NCBI GenBank assembly: GCA_026399875.1 | Contig: JAPLQF010000012.1 | Coordinates: 1 to 45,520, forward strand | DNA from: Burkholderiales bacterium | GTDB lineage: Bacteria; Pseudomonadota; Gammaproteobacteria; Burkholderiales; Burkholderiaceae_E | Length of the DNA: 45,520 nt | Reading direction: 5' to 3' | Shown: positions 7,662-16,106 of the stretch, in pieces | Layout: each line of letters starts with the position of its first letter | Numbering within the stretch: position 1 is the first letter of the stretch | The notes under the pieces: generated by a model | Told to the model about the DNA's origin: nothing | The model's input: the letters and a program-made list of their open reading frames with translations, nothing else | The model's database searches: none | Translations under genes and position numbers: made by a program

Positions 7662-9571
7662 CAGAGAGCTCCGCGTGCGCGCTTGCGCCGTTCCATCATC
7701 CGCCAAACGAAGGGCGTGAAAATCAGTTGCATGGCGAGTTCCATCTTGCCGCCCGGCACGACCACGGTGTTGGCCCGCGACATCCAGGCGCCATTGATCA
7801 TGTTGAGCAGATAAGGAAAGTCGATGCCCTTGGGATTGGCAAAGCGGATCACCACCATGCTCTCGTCGGCCGACGGAATGTCGCGCGCGATGAAGGGATC
7901 GGAAGTGTCGACCACCGGCACGCGCTGGAAGTTGACATGGGTGTGCGCGAACTGCGGAACGATGTAGTTCACATAGTCGGGCATGCGTCGCAGGATGGTG
8001 TCGGTCACTGCTTCGGCTGAATAGCCGCGCACATGCTTGTCGCGCCAGAGCTTCTGGATCCATTCGAGGTTGATGACCGGCACGACGCCGATCAGCAGAT
8101 CGGGATGGCGCGCGATGTTGACCTCGGGCGTGACGACAGCCCCGTGCAGTCCTTCGTAGAAGAGCAGGTCGGTGTCCTGACCGATGTCTTCCCAGGCAGT
8201 GAAGGTGCCTGGCTCCTGCTTGTAGGGCGCGGCCTCGATCGAGTCGTGCAGGTATTTGCGCGATCTGCCGAGACCGGTCCTGGAATAGGTGGCAAAGAGT
8301 TCTTCGAGTTCTGCAAAGAGGTTGTTCGCCGGGCCGAAGTGGCTGAAGTGCTTGTCGCCGGTTTTCTCTGCCTCGGCCTGACGCAGGCGCATTTCCTTGC
8401 GCTCGTAGCGGTGAAAACTGTCGCCTTCGACGATTGCGGCCTTGACGTCCTCGCGGCGAAAGATGTTCTCGAAGGTCCGGGTGACCGAAGAGGTGCCGGC
8501 ACCGGAGGAGCCGGTGATGGCGATGATGGGATGGCGTTCGGACATGAGCTCGATGCGTTCGACTTCGTTTTTCGAGCCGAACACCAGGCCGATGCGCTGA
8601 TGCAGCGAGGTGGGCTGCACGCCCAGCATCGGCTGGCGGCCGGTGCTGCAGCGCGCACCCGCCTGCTCCATGATGAAGCCGATCGGGTTGGCTTCGTAGA
8701 GCAGTCGCAGGCGACCGGCCTTGGACGGGTCCTTGTTATCACGCGGAGACAGGAAGACACCGCCGCGCATCATGATGCGATGGGCCTCGGCAACCATGCT
8801 GGCGATCCAGCGCATATTGAAATCACGCCCGCGCGGGCCGGTTTTTCCGGCCAGGCACTCGTCGACATAGCGTTTGACCGGCGGCTCCCAGAAGCGGCTG
8901 TTTGATGAATTGATTGCAAACTCGCTGGTGTCCGCCGGCACTTTCAGATCAGGGTGGGTCAGTACGAACTCGCCGAGATTGGGGTTGAGCGTGAAGCCGG
9001 CCACACCATTGCCCACCGAGAGCACCAGCATGGTGGTCGGGCCATAGATGGCATAGCCTGCGGCAATCTGCTTTGAGCCGGGTTGCAGGAAGTCGGACTC
9101 GACCACATCGCGGCCGCTGTCGATCACATCCTGCGGCGCACGCAGGATCGAGAAGATGCTGCCGACCGCGACATTGAGGTCGATGTTGGACGAGCCATCG
9201 AGCGGATCGAAGATCAGCAGATATTTGCCGCGCGGATAGGCCTGCGGAATCTGGCGCGGCTCGTCCATTTCTTCGGAGGCCATGCCGGCGAGGTGGCCGT
9301 TCCACTCGTTCATGCGCATGAAGACCTCGTTGCTGATCACGTCGAGCGGCTTTTGCACCTCGCCTTGCACCTTGAGTTCGCCGCCCATCGCTTCGGGCGG
9401 CATCTGCGACAGGCCATCGCCGAGGCTGCCGAAGGCCACCACGCGGGCGGTCGCCTTGCAGGCGAGCGAGACATCGAGCAGCAGGGCGTTGAGGTCGCCG
9501 CTTGCGCCGGGAAAGCGGCGGCGCTCCTCGATCAGATAACGGGTCAGGGTCCAGCGGTGACTCAGGGGCAT
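7661..9571 (-). CDS. Fructose-1,6-bisphosphatase/phosphoribulokinase fusion
   Basis: One uninterrupted 636-codon frame. Residues 1-342 are a complete class I fructose-1,6-bisphosphatase: [20 protein letters not shown] binds metal and phosphate, and [19 protein letters not shown] followed by KNEVERIEL is the usual C-terminus. Residues 343-636 are a complete proteobacterial phosphoribulokinase beginning [20 protein letters not shown] with its P-loop. Separate genes would show a stop between them; here GAGCTC joins directly to the PRK ATG (8545), with no good internal ribosome site. FBPase makes fructose-6-phosphate; PRK makes ribulose-1,5-bisphosphate. Both halves look catalytically intact. A lost stop by sequencing error is the alternative, but neither frame nor length suggests one. 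Confidence 0.88.
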   Translation of the reverse strand: MPLSHRWTLTRYLIEERRRFPGASGDLNALLLDVSLACKATARVVAFGSLGDGLSQMPPEAMGGELKVQGEVQKPLDVISNEVFMRMNEWNGHLAGMASEEMDEPRQIPQAYPRGKYLLIFDPLDGSSNIDLNVAVGSIFSILRAPQDVIDSGRDVVESDFLQPGSKQIAAGYAIYGPTTMLVLSVGNGVAGFTLNPNLGEFVLTHPDLKVPADTSEFAINSSNSRFWEPPVKRYVDECLAGKTGPRGRDFNMRWIASMVAEAHRIMMRGGVFLSPRDNKDPSKAGRLRLLYEANPIGFIMEQAGARCSTGRQPMLGVQPTSLHQRIGLVFGSKNEVERIELMSERHPIIAITGSSGAGTSSVTRTFENIFRREDVKAAIVEGDSFHRYERKEMRLRQAEAEKTGDKHFSHFGPANNLFAELEELFATYSRTGLGRSRKYLHDSIEAAPYKQEPGTFTAWEDIGQDTDLLFYEGLHGAVVTPEVNIARHPDLLIGVVPVINLEWIQKLWRDKHVRGYSAEAVTDTILRRMPDYVNYIVPQFAHTHVNFQRVPVVDTSDPFIARDIPSADESMVVIRFANPKGIDFPYLLNMINGAWMSRANTVVVPGGKMELAMQLIFTPFVWRMMERRKRARGAL

Positions 9572-10090
9572 GGTGGCTCTCGGGAAATGGCGGATGTATC
9601 GCTGCGCGTTGGCGCAGTCAAGCGTGCTGCCTCGGCGTGCCAGTGATGCAGGCCGGCGACGACCGTGCTCTCAAGCTTTGGCAGTATGCGCAGTGCGCCA
9701 TTGAAATTGTGGTGGGCGGTGAACGGGTTGGGCGTGATGATTGTCGCGATCGAGGCGCCAAGTGCGGCCTGCAGCCCGTTTGCGGAATCTTCGAAGGCCA
9801 GGCACTCGGTGGCGGTCAGGCCCAGCGGCTGCAGCGTCTGACGATACACCTGCGGGTCGGGTTTCTTGCGGGGTGCGGTGCCGGCGTGTTCGATCACCTC
9901 GAAACGCTGCGACCAGTCGGGTCCCAGGCGTGGCCGCTACAGCGCGTCGATATTGTATTCGGTGGTGGTGATGGTGGTGGCAATGGCCAGTCGCAGCCCT
10001 GCCTGGTTCGCGGCTGCGAGCATCGCCTCGATGCCCGGGCGCAGTGCGAGCCCGCCGGCACGCATCTGTCCACGAGCTTCGTAAGATGAA
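9562..10090 (-). pseudogene. cbbY: CbbY-like HAD phosphatase, broken
   Basis: The minus-strand frame reads LRPGIEAMLAAANQAGLRLA then IATTITTTEYNIDAL, a TAG stop at 9939-9937, then RPRLGPDWSQRFEVIEHAG, RKKPDPQVYRQTLQPLGL and CLAFEDSANGLQAALGA. This is CbbY, a HAD-superfamily sugar-phosphate phosphatase encoded in cbb operons. The stop is one base change from a leucine codon (TTG to TAG). The N-terminal 80-90 residues with the nucleophilic Asp are missing. The end overlaps the FBPase start by 10 bp. A GTG at 9897 could begin a short product that lacks the active site. Confidence 0.85.
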
Positions 10091-10106
10091 TTCTGATGGG
10101 CAAGCG

Positions 10107-10256
10107 ATGAATGTCACCTTGCGCCAGATGCGTGTTTTCGCCGGGGTGGCCAGTCAGGGCAGCGTTCAGCGGGCCGCCGAAGCCCTGCATCTGAGCGCGC
10201 CGGCGGTCCAGGCCCATCTCGCCGGGATGTTCGGGCAGCAGGCGACAATGGCCTGA
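10107..10256 (+). pseudogene. cbbR: LysR-type regulator stub, probably cbbR
   Basis: The frame encodes 49 residues: MNVTLRQMRVFAGVASQGSV then QRAAEALHLSAPAVQAHL, the N-terminal winged helix-turn-helix of a LysR regulator, then unrelated residues and a TGA. The 250-residue effector domain is absent. Divergent position next to cbb genes and the wording of the helix fit CbbR, the activator of Calvin cycle operons. It is too short to dimerise or sense a ligand. An upstream ATG at 10086 is in frame but does not look like family sequence. Confidence 0.75.
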
Positions 10257-10319
10257 GTGCCCTGATGGATTGGCCGCACCCGTGCAGGCATGGCCGCGAT
10301 ATGGCAAAGGAGCGAGTTG

Positions 10320-11354
10320 ATGATGAAGCGCCGCAGGCCGATGGCCGATCCGCGGGTCGGCGAAACTCTGAAGGCCGGCGGCACCGTGAGTGACGAGGAT
10401 GCCGGCGATCTGTTCGAGCCGATCTTCGCGCTGGCCGATGGTATCGAGGCGATGCCGACTGCGGTCGCGCATCCCTGCAGCGATGCCGCTTTGCAGGCAG
10501 CGGTTGAAGCGGCGGCACGCGATCTCATCGTGCCGATCCTGGTCGGCCCGCAGCAGCGCATCCGCGAAATCGCCGATCGCCTGCAGATCGACCTGTCGCC
10601 CTATCGGCTGGTCGATGCGCCGCACAGCCATGCGGCCGCGCAGGCGGCGGTCGATCTGGTGCGTGCCGGCGAAGCCGAGATGCTGATGAAGGGCAGCCTG
10701 CATTCGGACGAGCTGCTTGCTGCGGTGGTCACGCGCGAGACCGGCCTGCGCACCGAGCGGCGCCTGTCGCATGTCTTTCTGATGGATGTACCCGGTTATC
10801 ACAAGTTGCTGATGATCACCGATGCCGCGATCAACATCTTTCCGACGTTGGATGACAAGCGCGATATCTGCCAGAACGCGATCGATCTGGCGCATGTGCT
10901 GGGCATCGCGCTGCCGAAGGTCGCGATTGTCTCGGCCATCGAGACCGTGACCGCGAAGATTCCATCGACCTGCGATGCGGCTGCGCTGTGCAAGATGGCC
11001 GATCGGGATCAGATCACCGGTGGCCTGCTCGACGGCCCGCTGGCAATGGACAACGCGATCAGCGCCGAGGCGGCACGAATCAAGGGCATCCGCTCGGCGG
11101 TGGCCGGCGACCCGGACATCATCGTCGTGCCCGATATGGAGGCCGGCAACATCCTGGCCAAGCAGCTCACCTTCATGGCCGGCTCGCTGGCCGCCGGCGT
11201 GGTGCTCGGTGCGCGCGTGCCGATCGTGCTGACCAGTCGGGCAGACAGCGTCCGCTCGCGGCTGGCGTCGTGCGCGGTGGCCGCACTGATCGCCGACTCG
11301 CGCCGACGCGCGCTCGCCGGCGGGATCGGGAGGAACGGCGGGGCCAGCGCGTGA
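10320..11354 (+). CDS. Phosphate acetyl/butyryltransferase
   Basis: 344 residues from ATG 10320, with AAGGAG 7 nt upstream. The sequence fits the Pta/Ptb family: AAARDLIVPILVGPQQRIRE, AEMLMKGSLHSDELL, LSHVFLMDVPGYHKLLMITD, ITGGLLDGPLAMDNAIS and DIIVVPDMEAGNILAKQLTF. It resembles the catalytic half of the enoyl-CoA hydratase/phosphate acetyltransferase type without the hydratase domain. It interconverts acyl-CoA and acyl phosphate. It overlaps the acetate kinase gene by 4 bp (GTGA), so the two form a Pta-AckA pair for acetate activation or overflow. Whether acetyl- or butyryl-CoA is preferred cannot be read from sequence. Confidence 0.9.
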   Translation: MMKRRRPMADPRVGETLKAGGTVSDEDAGDLFEPIFALADGIEAMPTAVAHPCSDAALQAAVEAAARDLIVPILVGPQQRIREIADRLQIDLSPYRLVDAPHSHAAAQAAVDLVRAGEAEMLMKGSLHSDELLAAVVTRETGLRTERRLSHVFLMDVPGYHKLLMITDAAINIFPTLDDKRDICQNAIDLAHVLGIALPKVAIVSAIETVTAKIPSTCDAAALCKMADRDQITGGLLDGPLAMDNAISAEAARIKGIRSAVAGDPDIIVVPDMEAGNILAKQLTFMAGSLAAGVVLGARVPIVLTSRADSVRSRLASCAVAALIADSRRRALAGGIGRNGGASA

Positions 11355-12646
11355 CGGCCGCCGTGTCTGCTGCCGTATCTGCTGCCTTGTCTGCCGCAGG
11401 CAGTGAGCGGCGGGCGATTCTGGTCGTCAATACCGGCTCGTCGAGTCTGAAGTTTCAGGTCTTCGATCTTGTCGGCGGTGCCTTGCAGTGCGCGATCCGT
11501 GGCCTGATCGAGGGCGTCGGTACGACCCCGCAGATCCGGGCGTGGCGCGGCGACGGCCGCGAGCTGCCGGCCGAGGGCTTCACGCTCACCCAGACCGGTC
11601 AGGGCGGGCAGGGCGGTCAGGGCGGTCAGGGCGGTCAGGGCGGGCATCGCAAGACCCGGCAGGCGGACGTATTCGATGCCCTGTGGGGATGGCTGGGCGC
11701 TCATCTGGACGGCGCGCGCCTGATCGGTGTCGGGCACCGGGTGGTGCATGGCGGCAGCCTGCACAGCCGACCGGTGCGTATCGATGCGCCGGTGCTCGCC
11801 GAACTCGAGGGTCTGGCAGCACTCGCGCCGCTGCATCAGCCGCACAATCTCGCGCCGATCGGCTCACTGCTCGCCTTGCGCCCTGACTTGCCGCAGGTGG
11901 CCTGTTTCGATACCGCCTTTCATCGCACCCAGCCGATCGAGGCCGAGCTCTTCGCACTGCCGATGCATTTCTACGACGAGGGTGTGCGGCGCTACGGTTT
12001 TCACGGCCTGTCGTATGAATATGTCGGGCGGCGGGTTGCCGAACTGGCGCCGCAGGCTGGCGCAGGCCGGGTGATCGTTGCGCATCTGGGCAATGGTGCG
12101 TCGATGTGTGCCTTGCGGGCGGGCCGCAGCGTCGCCACCACCATGGGATTCACCGCGCTCGACGGCCTGCCGATGGGTACGCGCAGCGGCAACCTCGATC
12201 CGGGCGTGCTGCTGCATCTGATGCGTGAGCGCGCCATGAGCCTGCAGCAGATCGAGACACTGCTTTATCAGCAGTCGGGGCTGCTCGGACTGTCGGGTCT
12301 GTCAGCCGATATGCGCGTGCTTCAGGCCAGCAGCGAGCCGCGTGCCCGGCTGGCCATCGATTACTTCACCTATCGCGTGGCACGGGAGGCCGGGTCGCTT
12401 GCGGCGGCGCTCGGCGGCCTGGACGCGCTGGTGTTTACCGCGGGCATCGGCGAGCACAGCGCGTCGGTTCGGGCGGCGATCTGCGATCGCCTGCGATGGC
12501 TGGGTGTCGACATCGATCCGCAGGCCAACCGCGAATCGCGCCTGTGCCTGAGCCCGCAGAGCGCAGCGGTCTCGACCTGGGTGATTCCGACCGATGAAGA
12601 ACGCATGATCGCCGAGCACACCTGCACCACGCTTGGTCTGACCTGA
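11351..12646 (+). CDS. ackA: Acetate kinase with an internal Gly-Gln repeat
   Basis: 431 residues from GTG 11351, which overlaps the upstream stop as GTGA. Acetate kinase motifs are complete: ILVVNTGSSSLKFQVFDL, GHRVVHGG, CFDTAFH, RRYGFHGLSYEYVGRR, AHLGNGASMCALRAGRS, TALDGLPMGTRSGNLDPGVL and FTAGIGEHS. It phosphorylates acetate with ATP, or makes ATP from acetyl phosphate. About 30 residues longer than usual: residues 81-98 or so form a GQGGQGGQGG tract from 9-bp tandem repeats at 11599-11644, inserted in a surface loop region before HRKTRQADVF. No ATG is available near the family start. Confidence 0.93.
   Translation: MTAAVSAAVSAALSAAGSERRAILVVNTGSSSLKFQVFDLVGGALQCAIRGLIEGVGTTPQIRAWRGDGRELPAEGFTLTQTGQGGQGGQGGQGGQGGHRKTRQADVFDALWGWLGAHLDGARLIGVGHRVVHGGSLHSRPVRIDAPVLAELEGLAALAPLHQPHNLAPIGSLLALRPDLPQVACFDTAFHRTQPIEAELFALPMHFYDEGVRRYGFHGLSYEYVGRRVAELAPQAGAGRVIVAHLGNGASMCALRAGRSVATTMGFTALDGLPMGTRSGNLDPGVLLHLMRERAMSLQQIETLLYQQSGLLGLSGLSADMRVLQASSEPRARLAIDYFTYRVAREAGSLAAALGGLDALVFTAGIGEHSASVRAAICDRLRWLGVDIDPQANRESRLCLSPQSAAVSTWVIPTDEERMIAEHTCTTLGLT
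11599..11644 (+). repeat. 9-bp tandem repeat inside ackA
   Basis: About five units of GGTCAGGGC or GGGCAGGGC encode alternating Gly-Gln-Gly. The unit length keeps the frame whatever the copy number, so this is a potential in-frame variable repeat. Confidence 0.85.
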
Positions 12647-12707
12647 GCGGTCTTGCTCGAACCACCTCAGCTGAAGCAGCCAAGCTCAAGTACCCGCGTG
12701 CACGACC

Positions 12708-13661
12708 TCAGATCTGCCGCAGCCAGACCTCGCCGATCAGGTGGTCGTGGCGTTTGCGCAGTACGACATTGGCCCGCTCGCGACTGGGTGCGATGTTTTC
12801 GCGCAGGTTGGCCAGGTTGGTGTCGCGCCAGATCGAAAGCGCCACCTCGCGGGTCTGGTCGCCGTCGAGGTCCTTGTAGTGATGAAAGTAGGAAGTCGGA
12901 TTCTGGAAGACCGTGCGCTGCAGCTTGAGAAAGCGGGTGATGTACCACTCCTGGATGTCCGACTCGCGGGCATCGATATAGAGCGAGAAGTCGAAGAAAT
13001 CCGACACGATGATCGACGGTGGGCGGGCCGCCTCGAGCGTGGAGGTCTGCAGGACGTTGAGTCCTTCGAAGATCAGGATATCGGGGCTGGTGATCGTGAC
13101 CGATTCGCCCGGCATGATGTCGTAGCCCTGATGCGAATAGACCGGCGCGCTCACTTGCGCCTTGCCGGCCTTGATATCGGCCAGGAACTCGATCATCCGC
13201 CTGCGGTCATAGCTCTCGGGAAAGCCTTTGCGCTTCATCAGACCGCGTTCGATCAGCGTGGCGTTGGGATACAGAAAGCCGTCGGTGGTCACCAGGGCGA
13301 CCGAGGGATGGTCGGGCCAGCGGGCCAGCAGCGCCTGCAGCGTTCGCGCAAAGGTGCTCTTGCCGACTGCGACGCTGCCGGCAATGCCGATCACATAGGG
13401 GCGTCGCCCGACCGGTCGTCCCAGGAACTCGTCCTTGACGCCCGACAGCGTGCGCGCTGATCGGAAATGCAGGTTGAGCAGGCGCGACAGTGGCAGGTAA
13501 ATCTGCGCCACATCATCGAGCGAGACCTGCTCGAGCACACCCTGCAGCGCAGACAGTTGTTCCTGCGACAGCGTCAACGGTGTGTTGTTGCGCAGGCTTG
13601 CCCATTCGTCGCGGTTGAAAACCACGTAGGCAGAGAATTCGGTGCCGGTATCAGCGTTCAT
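12708..13661 (-). CDS. coaA: Type I pantothenate kinase
   Basis: 317 residues, the size of Escherichia coli CoaA. PYVIGIAGSVAVGKSTFART is the P-loop; LVTTDGFLYPN, GFPESYDRRRMIEFL, YSHQGYDIMPGE and DILIFEGLNVLQ are the conserved substrate-binding blocks, and the C-terminus IGEVWLRQI is normal. It catalyses the first and regulated step of coenzyme A synthesis, ATP-dependent phosphorylation of pantothenate in the cytosol. It converges with ackA and diverges from the small membrane gene at 13713. No anomaly seen. Confidence 0.96.
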   Translation of the reverse strand: MNADTGTEFSAYVVFNRDEWASLRNNTPLTLSQEQLSALQGVLEQVSLDDVAQIYLPLSRLLNLHFRSARTLSGVKDEFLGRPVGRRPYVIGIAGSVAVGKSTFARTLQALLARWPDHPSVALVTTDGFLYPNATLIERGLMKRKGFPESYDRRRMIEFLADIKAGKAQVSAPVYSHQGYDIMPGESVTITSPDILIFEGLNVLQTSTLEAARPPSIIVSDFFDFSLYIDARESDIQEWYITRFLKLQRTVFQNPTSYFHHYKDLDGDQTREVALSIWRDTNLANLRENIAPSRERANVVLRKRHDHLIGEVWLRQI

Positions 13662-13712
13662 GGCGGCGAGCTTACCGCAGGCGCCAGGCGGCCCCTGTCG
13701 TAAACTGCCTGC

Positions 13713-13964
13713 ATGAAATACCTGATCGGCGCTCTCGTCGTCGCGAATCTGCTGGCTCTGGCCTGGTTCAACGGGTGGATGGCGCCTCTGGGCGGCGACC
13801 CACGCGAGCCCGATCGCATCGCCAGTGAGATCGAGCCGCAGCGTCTGCGTGTGGTTCCGTCCGATCGATTGCCGGCTGACGGCGCCCCGGCCTCGTCGTC
13901 GTCGTCGGGTGAGCCCTCATCAGCATCGCCGGTGCCTGAGCCCGCGCCGAGGTCGGCCCGATGA
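13713..13964 (+). CDS. Small membrane-anchored protein
   Basis: 83 residues: one N-terminal membrane segment (LIGALVVANLLALAWFN, residues 4-20), a short REPDRIASEIEPQRLRVV segment, then a Ser/Pro/Ala-rich tail. The first 50 residues resemble the start of SPOR-domain proteins found in many Burkholderiales, but no SPOR domain follows, so it may be a shortened member. The stop overlaps the next gene by 4 bp (ATGA). Function unknown. Confidence 0.7.
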   Translation: MKYLIGALVVANLLALAWFNGWMAPLGGDPREPDRIASEIEPQRLRVVPSDRLPADGAPASSSSSGEPSSASPVPEPAPRSAR

Positions 13965-14674
13965 AGCCGGTGCTGGTCATCGAGCATTCCGAAGGCGATG
14001 GTCCCGGTCATTTCGGCGAGTGGCTGGCCGAGCGCGGGCGACCGATGGCTCTGGTGCAGGTGCATGCCGGCGACACCGTTCCGGTCGACCTTCAGGGCTA
14101 TGCCGGTTTGTGCGTGCTCGGCGGCCCGATGAGCGCCAATGACGAACACCTCGATCACATCCGTGCCGAGCTGGCGCTGATGCGCCTGGCGCTTGAGCGT
14201 GGCCTGCCGGTGATCGGGCATTGCCTGGGCGGCCAGCTGCTCGCCCGAGCGCTGGGCGGCAGCGTCGGTCCCAGTCCGGCGCTCGAAATCGGCTGGCATC
14301 AGGTCAACGCCACCGACACCGCGGCCGCGCAGCGCTGGTTCGGCGATGCCCGCAGCCCGGTTGTGATGCAGTGGCACTACGAAGCGTTCTCTTTGCCCAC
14401 CGGAGCGGTCCGGCTGGCCGGCAACGCCTCATGCCCGCATCAGGCCTTTGAATGGGGTGGCATGCATCTGGGCATGCAGTTTCATCCGGAAGCCGATCAG
14501 CCCAAGCTGGATGGCTGGATCGTGAACGACAGCGTCGAGCTCGAGTCCCTGAGCGGCGTGCCGACCGCTCAATCGACAGCGCAGATCGCCGAGGGATGTC
14601 TCACGCACCTGCTACCGATGCGCAGCCTTGCGTTCAGGATCTACGACACCTGGGCCGGCGGGCTGGCAGGCTGA
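13961..14674 (+). CDS. Class I glutamine amidotransferase-like protein
   Basis: 237 residues. GLPVIGHCLGGQLLARALGG holds the nucleophilic Cys in a G-x-C-x-G elbow, and MHLGMQFHPEAD supplies the His-Pro-Glu of the catalytic triad. The pattern resembles stand-alone GMP synthase-like amidotransferases (YfeJ-like) and lacks a synthase domain. Such proteins release ammonia or hydrolyse gamma-glutamyl bonds; the physiological substrate is unknown. Translation is coupled to the small membrane protein by an ATGA overlap. Confidence 0.88.
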   Translation: MKPVLVIEHSEGDGPGHFGEWLAERGRPMALVQVHAGDTVPVDLQGYAGLCVLGGPMSANDEHLDHIRAELALMRLALERGLPVIGHCLGGQLLARALGGSVGPSPALEIGWHQVNATDTAAAQRWFGDARSPVVMQWHYEAFSLPTGAVRLAGNASCPHQAFEWGGMHLGMQFHPEADQPKLDGWIVNDSVELESLSGVPTAQSTAQIAEGCLTHLLPMRSLAFRIYDTWAGGLAG

Positions 14675-14677
14675 TCC

Positions 14678-15508
14678 TCAGGCCATTGCGGCGTTAAGCT
14701 CGCGCCGGTAGCGGTTGAGCGCCTGTACCGTGGGGAGATCGCGACCAAAAAGCAGCGACATATTGTGCAGGATGCGGTCGACGACCTTTTTCTCCCAGAC
14801 CTCGTCGAACTTAATCTGGCCATCGAGCCAGTGTTCAAGCCAACCGGGCTCGGGCAGGCGGCTTTGCACGGTGTCGTTCGGAAAGAGCGCCTTGTTGACA
14901 TGCAGATTGGTCGGATGCAGTGCCTGCGCAGTGCGCCGGGCACTGGCCATCAGCAGGCCGATCTTGGCAAAGGCAGCGCGTGCGGCATCGCCGACTTCGG
15001 TCACTGCCTTCTTCATGTATTGCAGGTAGGCGCCGCCATGACGGGCTTCATCGCGCGAGATGAGGTCGTAGAGGTGCTTGATGACCGGCTCGGTATGCCA
15101 GTCGGAGGCGCAGCGATACCAGTGATTGAGCCGGATCTCACCGCAAAAATGAAGCATCAGCGTCTCGAGCGGCGGGGCCGGGTCGAATTCGAAGCGCACC
15201 GCATGCAGCTCGGCCTCGGTGGGCATCAGGTCGGGCCGGAAGCGCCGCAGGTATTCCATCAGCACCAGCGAGTGCTTCTGCTCTTCATAGAACCAGACCG
15301 ACATGAAGGCGCTGAAGTCGGAGTCATGCCGATGATCGCGCAGGAACATTTCGGTGGCCGGCAGCGCCGCCCACTCGGTGATCGCGTTCATCTTGATGGT
15401 CAGGGCCTGCTCGTCGGAGAGCAGCGCCGGGTCGAATTTGTCCCAGGGGACGTCGTCGAAGGTCCAGCGCATACGCTCGAGCGACTTGAACAGTTCGGGG
15501 TAGAGCAT
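14678..15508 (-). CDS. Ferritin-like diiron protein
   Basis: 276 residues from ATG 15508. Carboxylate/His pairs typical of ferritin-like diiron enzymes are seen: WFYEEQKHSLVLMEYL, CGEIRLNHWYRCAS and ISRDEARHGGAYLQYM, an arrangement like acyl-ACP desaturases and related oxygenases. The protein is helical with no signal peptide. It is last in the direction of the minus-strand lipid cluster, 93 bp after the NTF2-like gene, with a 15-bp palindrome in that gap. Inference: an oxygen-dependent step on acyl chains. A storage ferritin is less likely given length and single repeat. Confidence 0.75.
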   Translation of the reverse strand: MLYPELFKSLERMRWTFDDVPWDKFDPALLSDEQALTIKMNAITEWAALPATEMFLRDHRHDSDFSAFMSVWFYEEQKHSLVLMEYLRRFRPDLMPTEAELHAVRFEFDPAPPLETLMLHFCGEIRLNHWYRCASDWHTEPVIKHLYDLISRDEARHGGAYLQYMKKAVTEVGDAARAAFAKIGLLMASARRTAQALHPTNLHVNKALFPNDTVQSRLPEPGWLEHWLDGQIKFDEVWEKKVVDRILHNMSLLFGRDLPTVQALNRYRRELNAAMA

Positions 15509-15585
15509 TGGGTCTCGTGGCCTCAGGCGTGGCGATCGGTGCGCAGTATCCTCTGACGGTGCGCCGCAATCGCTCGTTTGATTAC

Positions 15586-15600
15586 AGACTGTCACAGTCT
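15586..15600. promoter_or_regulatory. Perfect 15-bp palindrome before the diiron gene
   Basis: AGACTGT / ACAGTCT with a one-base centre, in the 93-bp gap between the NTF2-like gene and the diiron protein gene. Its position suggests an operator controlling the diiron gene separately from the upstream genes. The regulator is unknown. Confidence 0.5.
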
Positions 15601-15601
15601 A

Positions 15602-16099
15602 TCAGCGCTCGGTGTTGACCGCACCCCGCCGTCTGAGCAAGCGCATCAGACTGCCGATCAGGGGCAGTTTCTCATAGAGCTCCTCGGCGGCATCCCAGTA
15701 GTCACGATGCCAGCCAACTCGGCCGTCCGCAGCAAAGCGCACATGCGAGCAACCGCGGATGCACTGCTGGCCCGCCGGCAGCGGTTTGCGAAACGCGAAC
15801 TCGAAATCCCAGATCAGCATGGCAGCATCACCCTGCAGCACGGTCTCGCGGACCACGAAGCGCGGCGCGTCGACCTGCTCGAACATGTGCGCAAAGATGG
15901 CAGTGATCGCCGGGACGCCGCGGACCTGGTTGAAGGGATCCTTGAAGTCGGCGTCGTCGGTGTAGAACGCGCCGATCCGTCCCACGTCGGCAAGCGAAAT
16001 CGTCTCGAAAAAGCCGACCAGTCGGGCGAGGGCCTCGGTCTGGGAGGACTGAGGGGCCTGAGGGGACTGAGGAATCTGCGGGACGACGGACTCGGTCAT
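15602..16099 (-). CDS. NTF2/SnoaL-like protein
   Basis: 165 residues. IGAFYTDDADFKDPFNQVRG, VRETVLQGDAAMLIWDFEF and GRVGWHRDYWDAAEELYE are the cone-shaped NTF2-like fold of small-molecule isomerases, epoxide hydrolases and binding proteins. The N-terminal PQIPQSPQAPQSSQ run is low complexity, from a repeated CTGAGGGG-type DNA motif. Members of this family recur next to the SDR, MFS and CFA synthase genes in proteobacterial lipid clusters. It starts 7 nt after the SDR stop. The reaction is unknown. Confidence 0.8.
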   Translation of the reverse strand: MTESVVPQIPQSPQAPQSSQTEALARLVGFFETISLADVGRIGAFYTDDADFKDPFNQVRGVPAITAIFAHMFEQVDAPRFVVRETVLQGDAAMLIWDFEFAFRKPLPAGQQCIRGCSHVRFAADGRVGWHRDYWDAAEELYEKLPLIGSLMRLLRRRGAVNTER

Positions 16100-16106
16100 G
16101 GTGGGC

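Noticed and set aside
7662..8063. N-terminal extension of transketolase to 815 residues
   Set aside because: The extra 134 residues overlap the PRK half in another frame and have no family similarity. The ATG at 7661 gives the normal transketolase start and length.
9671..10117. Frame with a six-histidine run opposite or beside cbbY
   Set aside because: The His run is the off-frame reading of ATCACCACC repeats that encode Ile-Thr-Thr in the cbbY frame. It is not a real protein.
9894..10895. Long minus-strand frame of 333 codons opposite the phosphotransacetylase gene
   Set aside because: It is antisense to a well-supported Pta gene, crosses the LysR stub and cbbY remnant, and its translation is Arg/His/Asp-rich shadow sequence with no domain.
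11351..11430. Ala/Ser-rich N-terminus of acetate kinase as a signal peptide
   Set aside because: It lacks a basic start and a hydrophobic core, and acetate kinase is cytosolic. It arises from repeated GTCTGCTGC codons.
11599..11644. CRISPR-like array
   Set aside because: The repeats are contiguous 9-bp units with no spacers. No CRISPR array is seen anywhere in the window.
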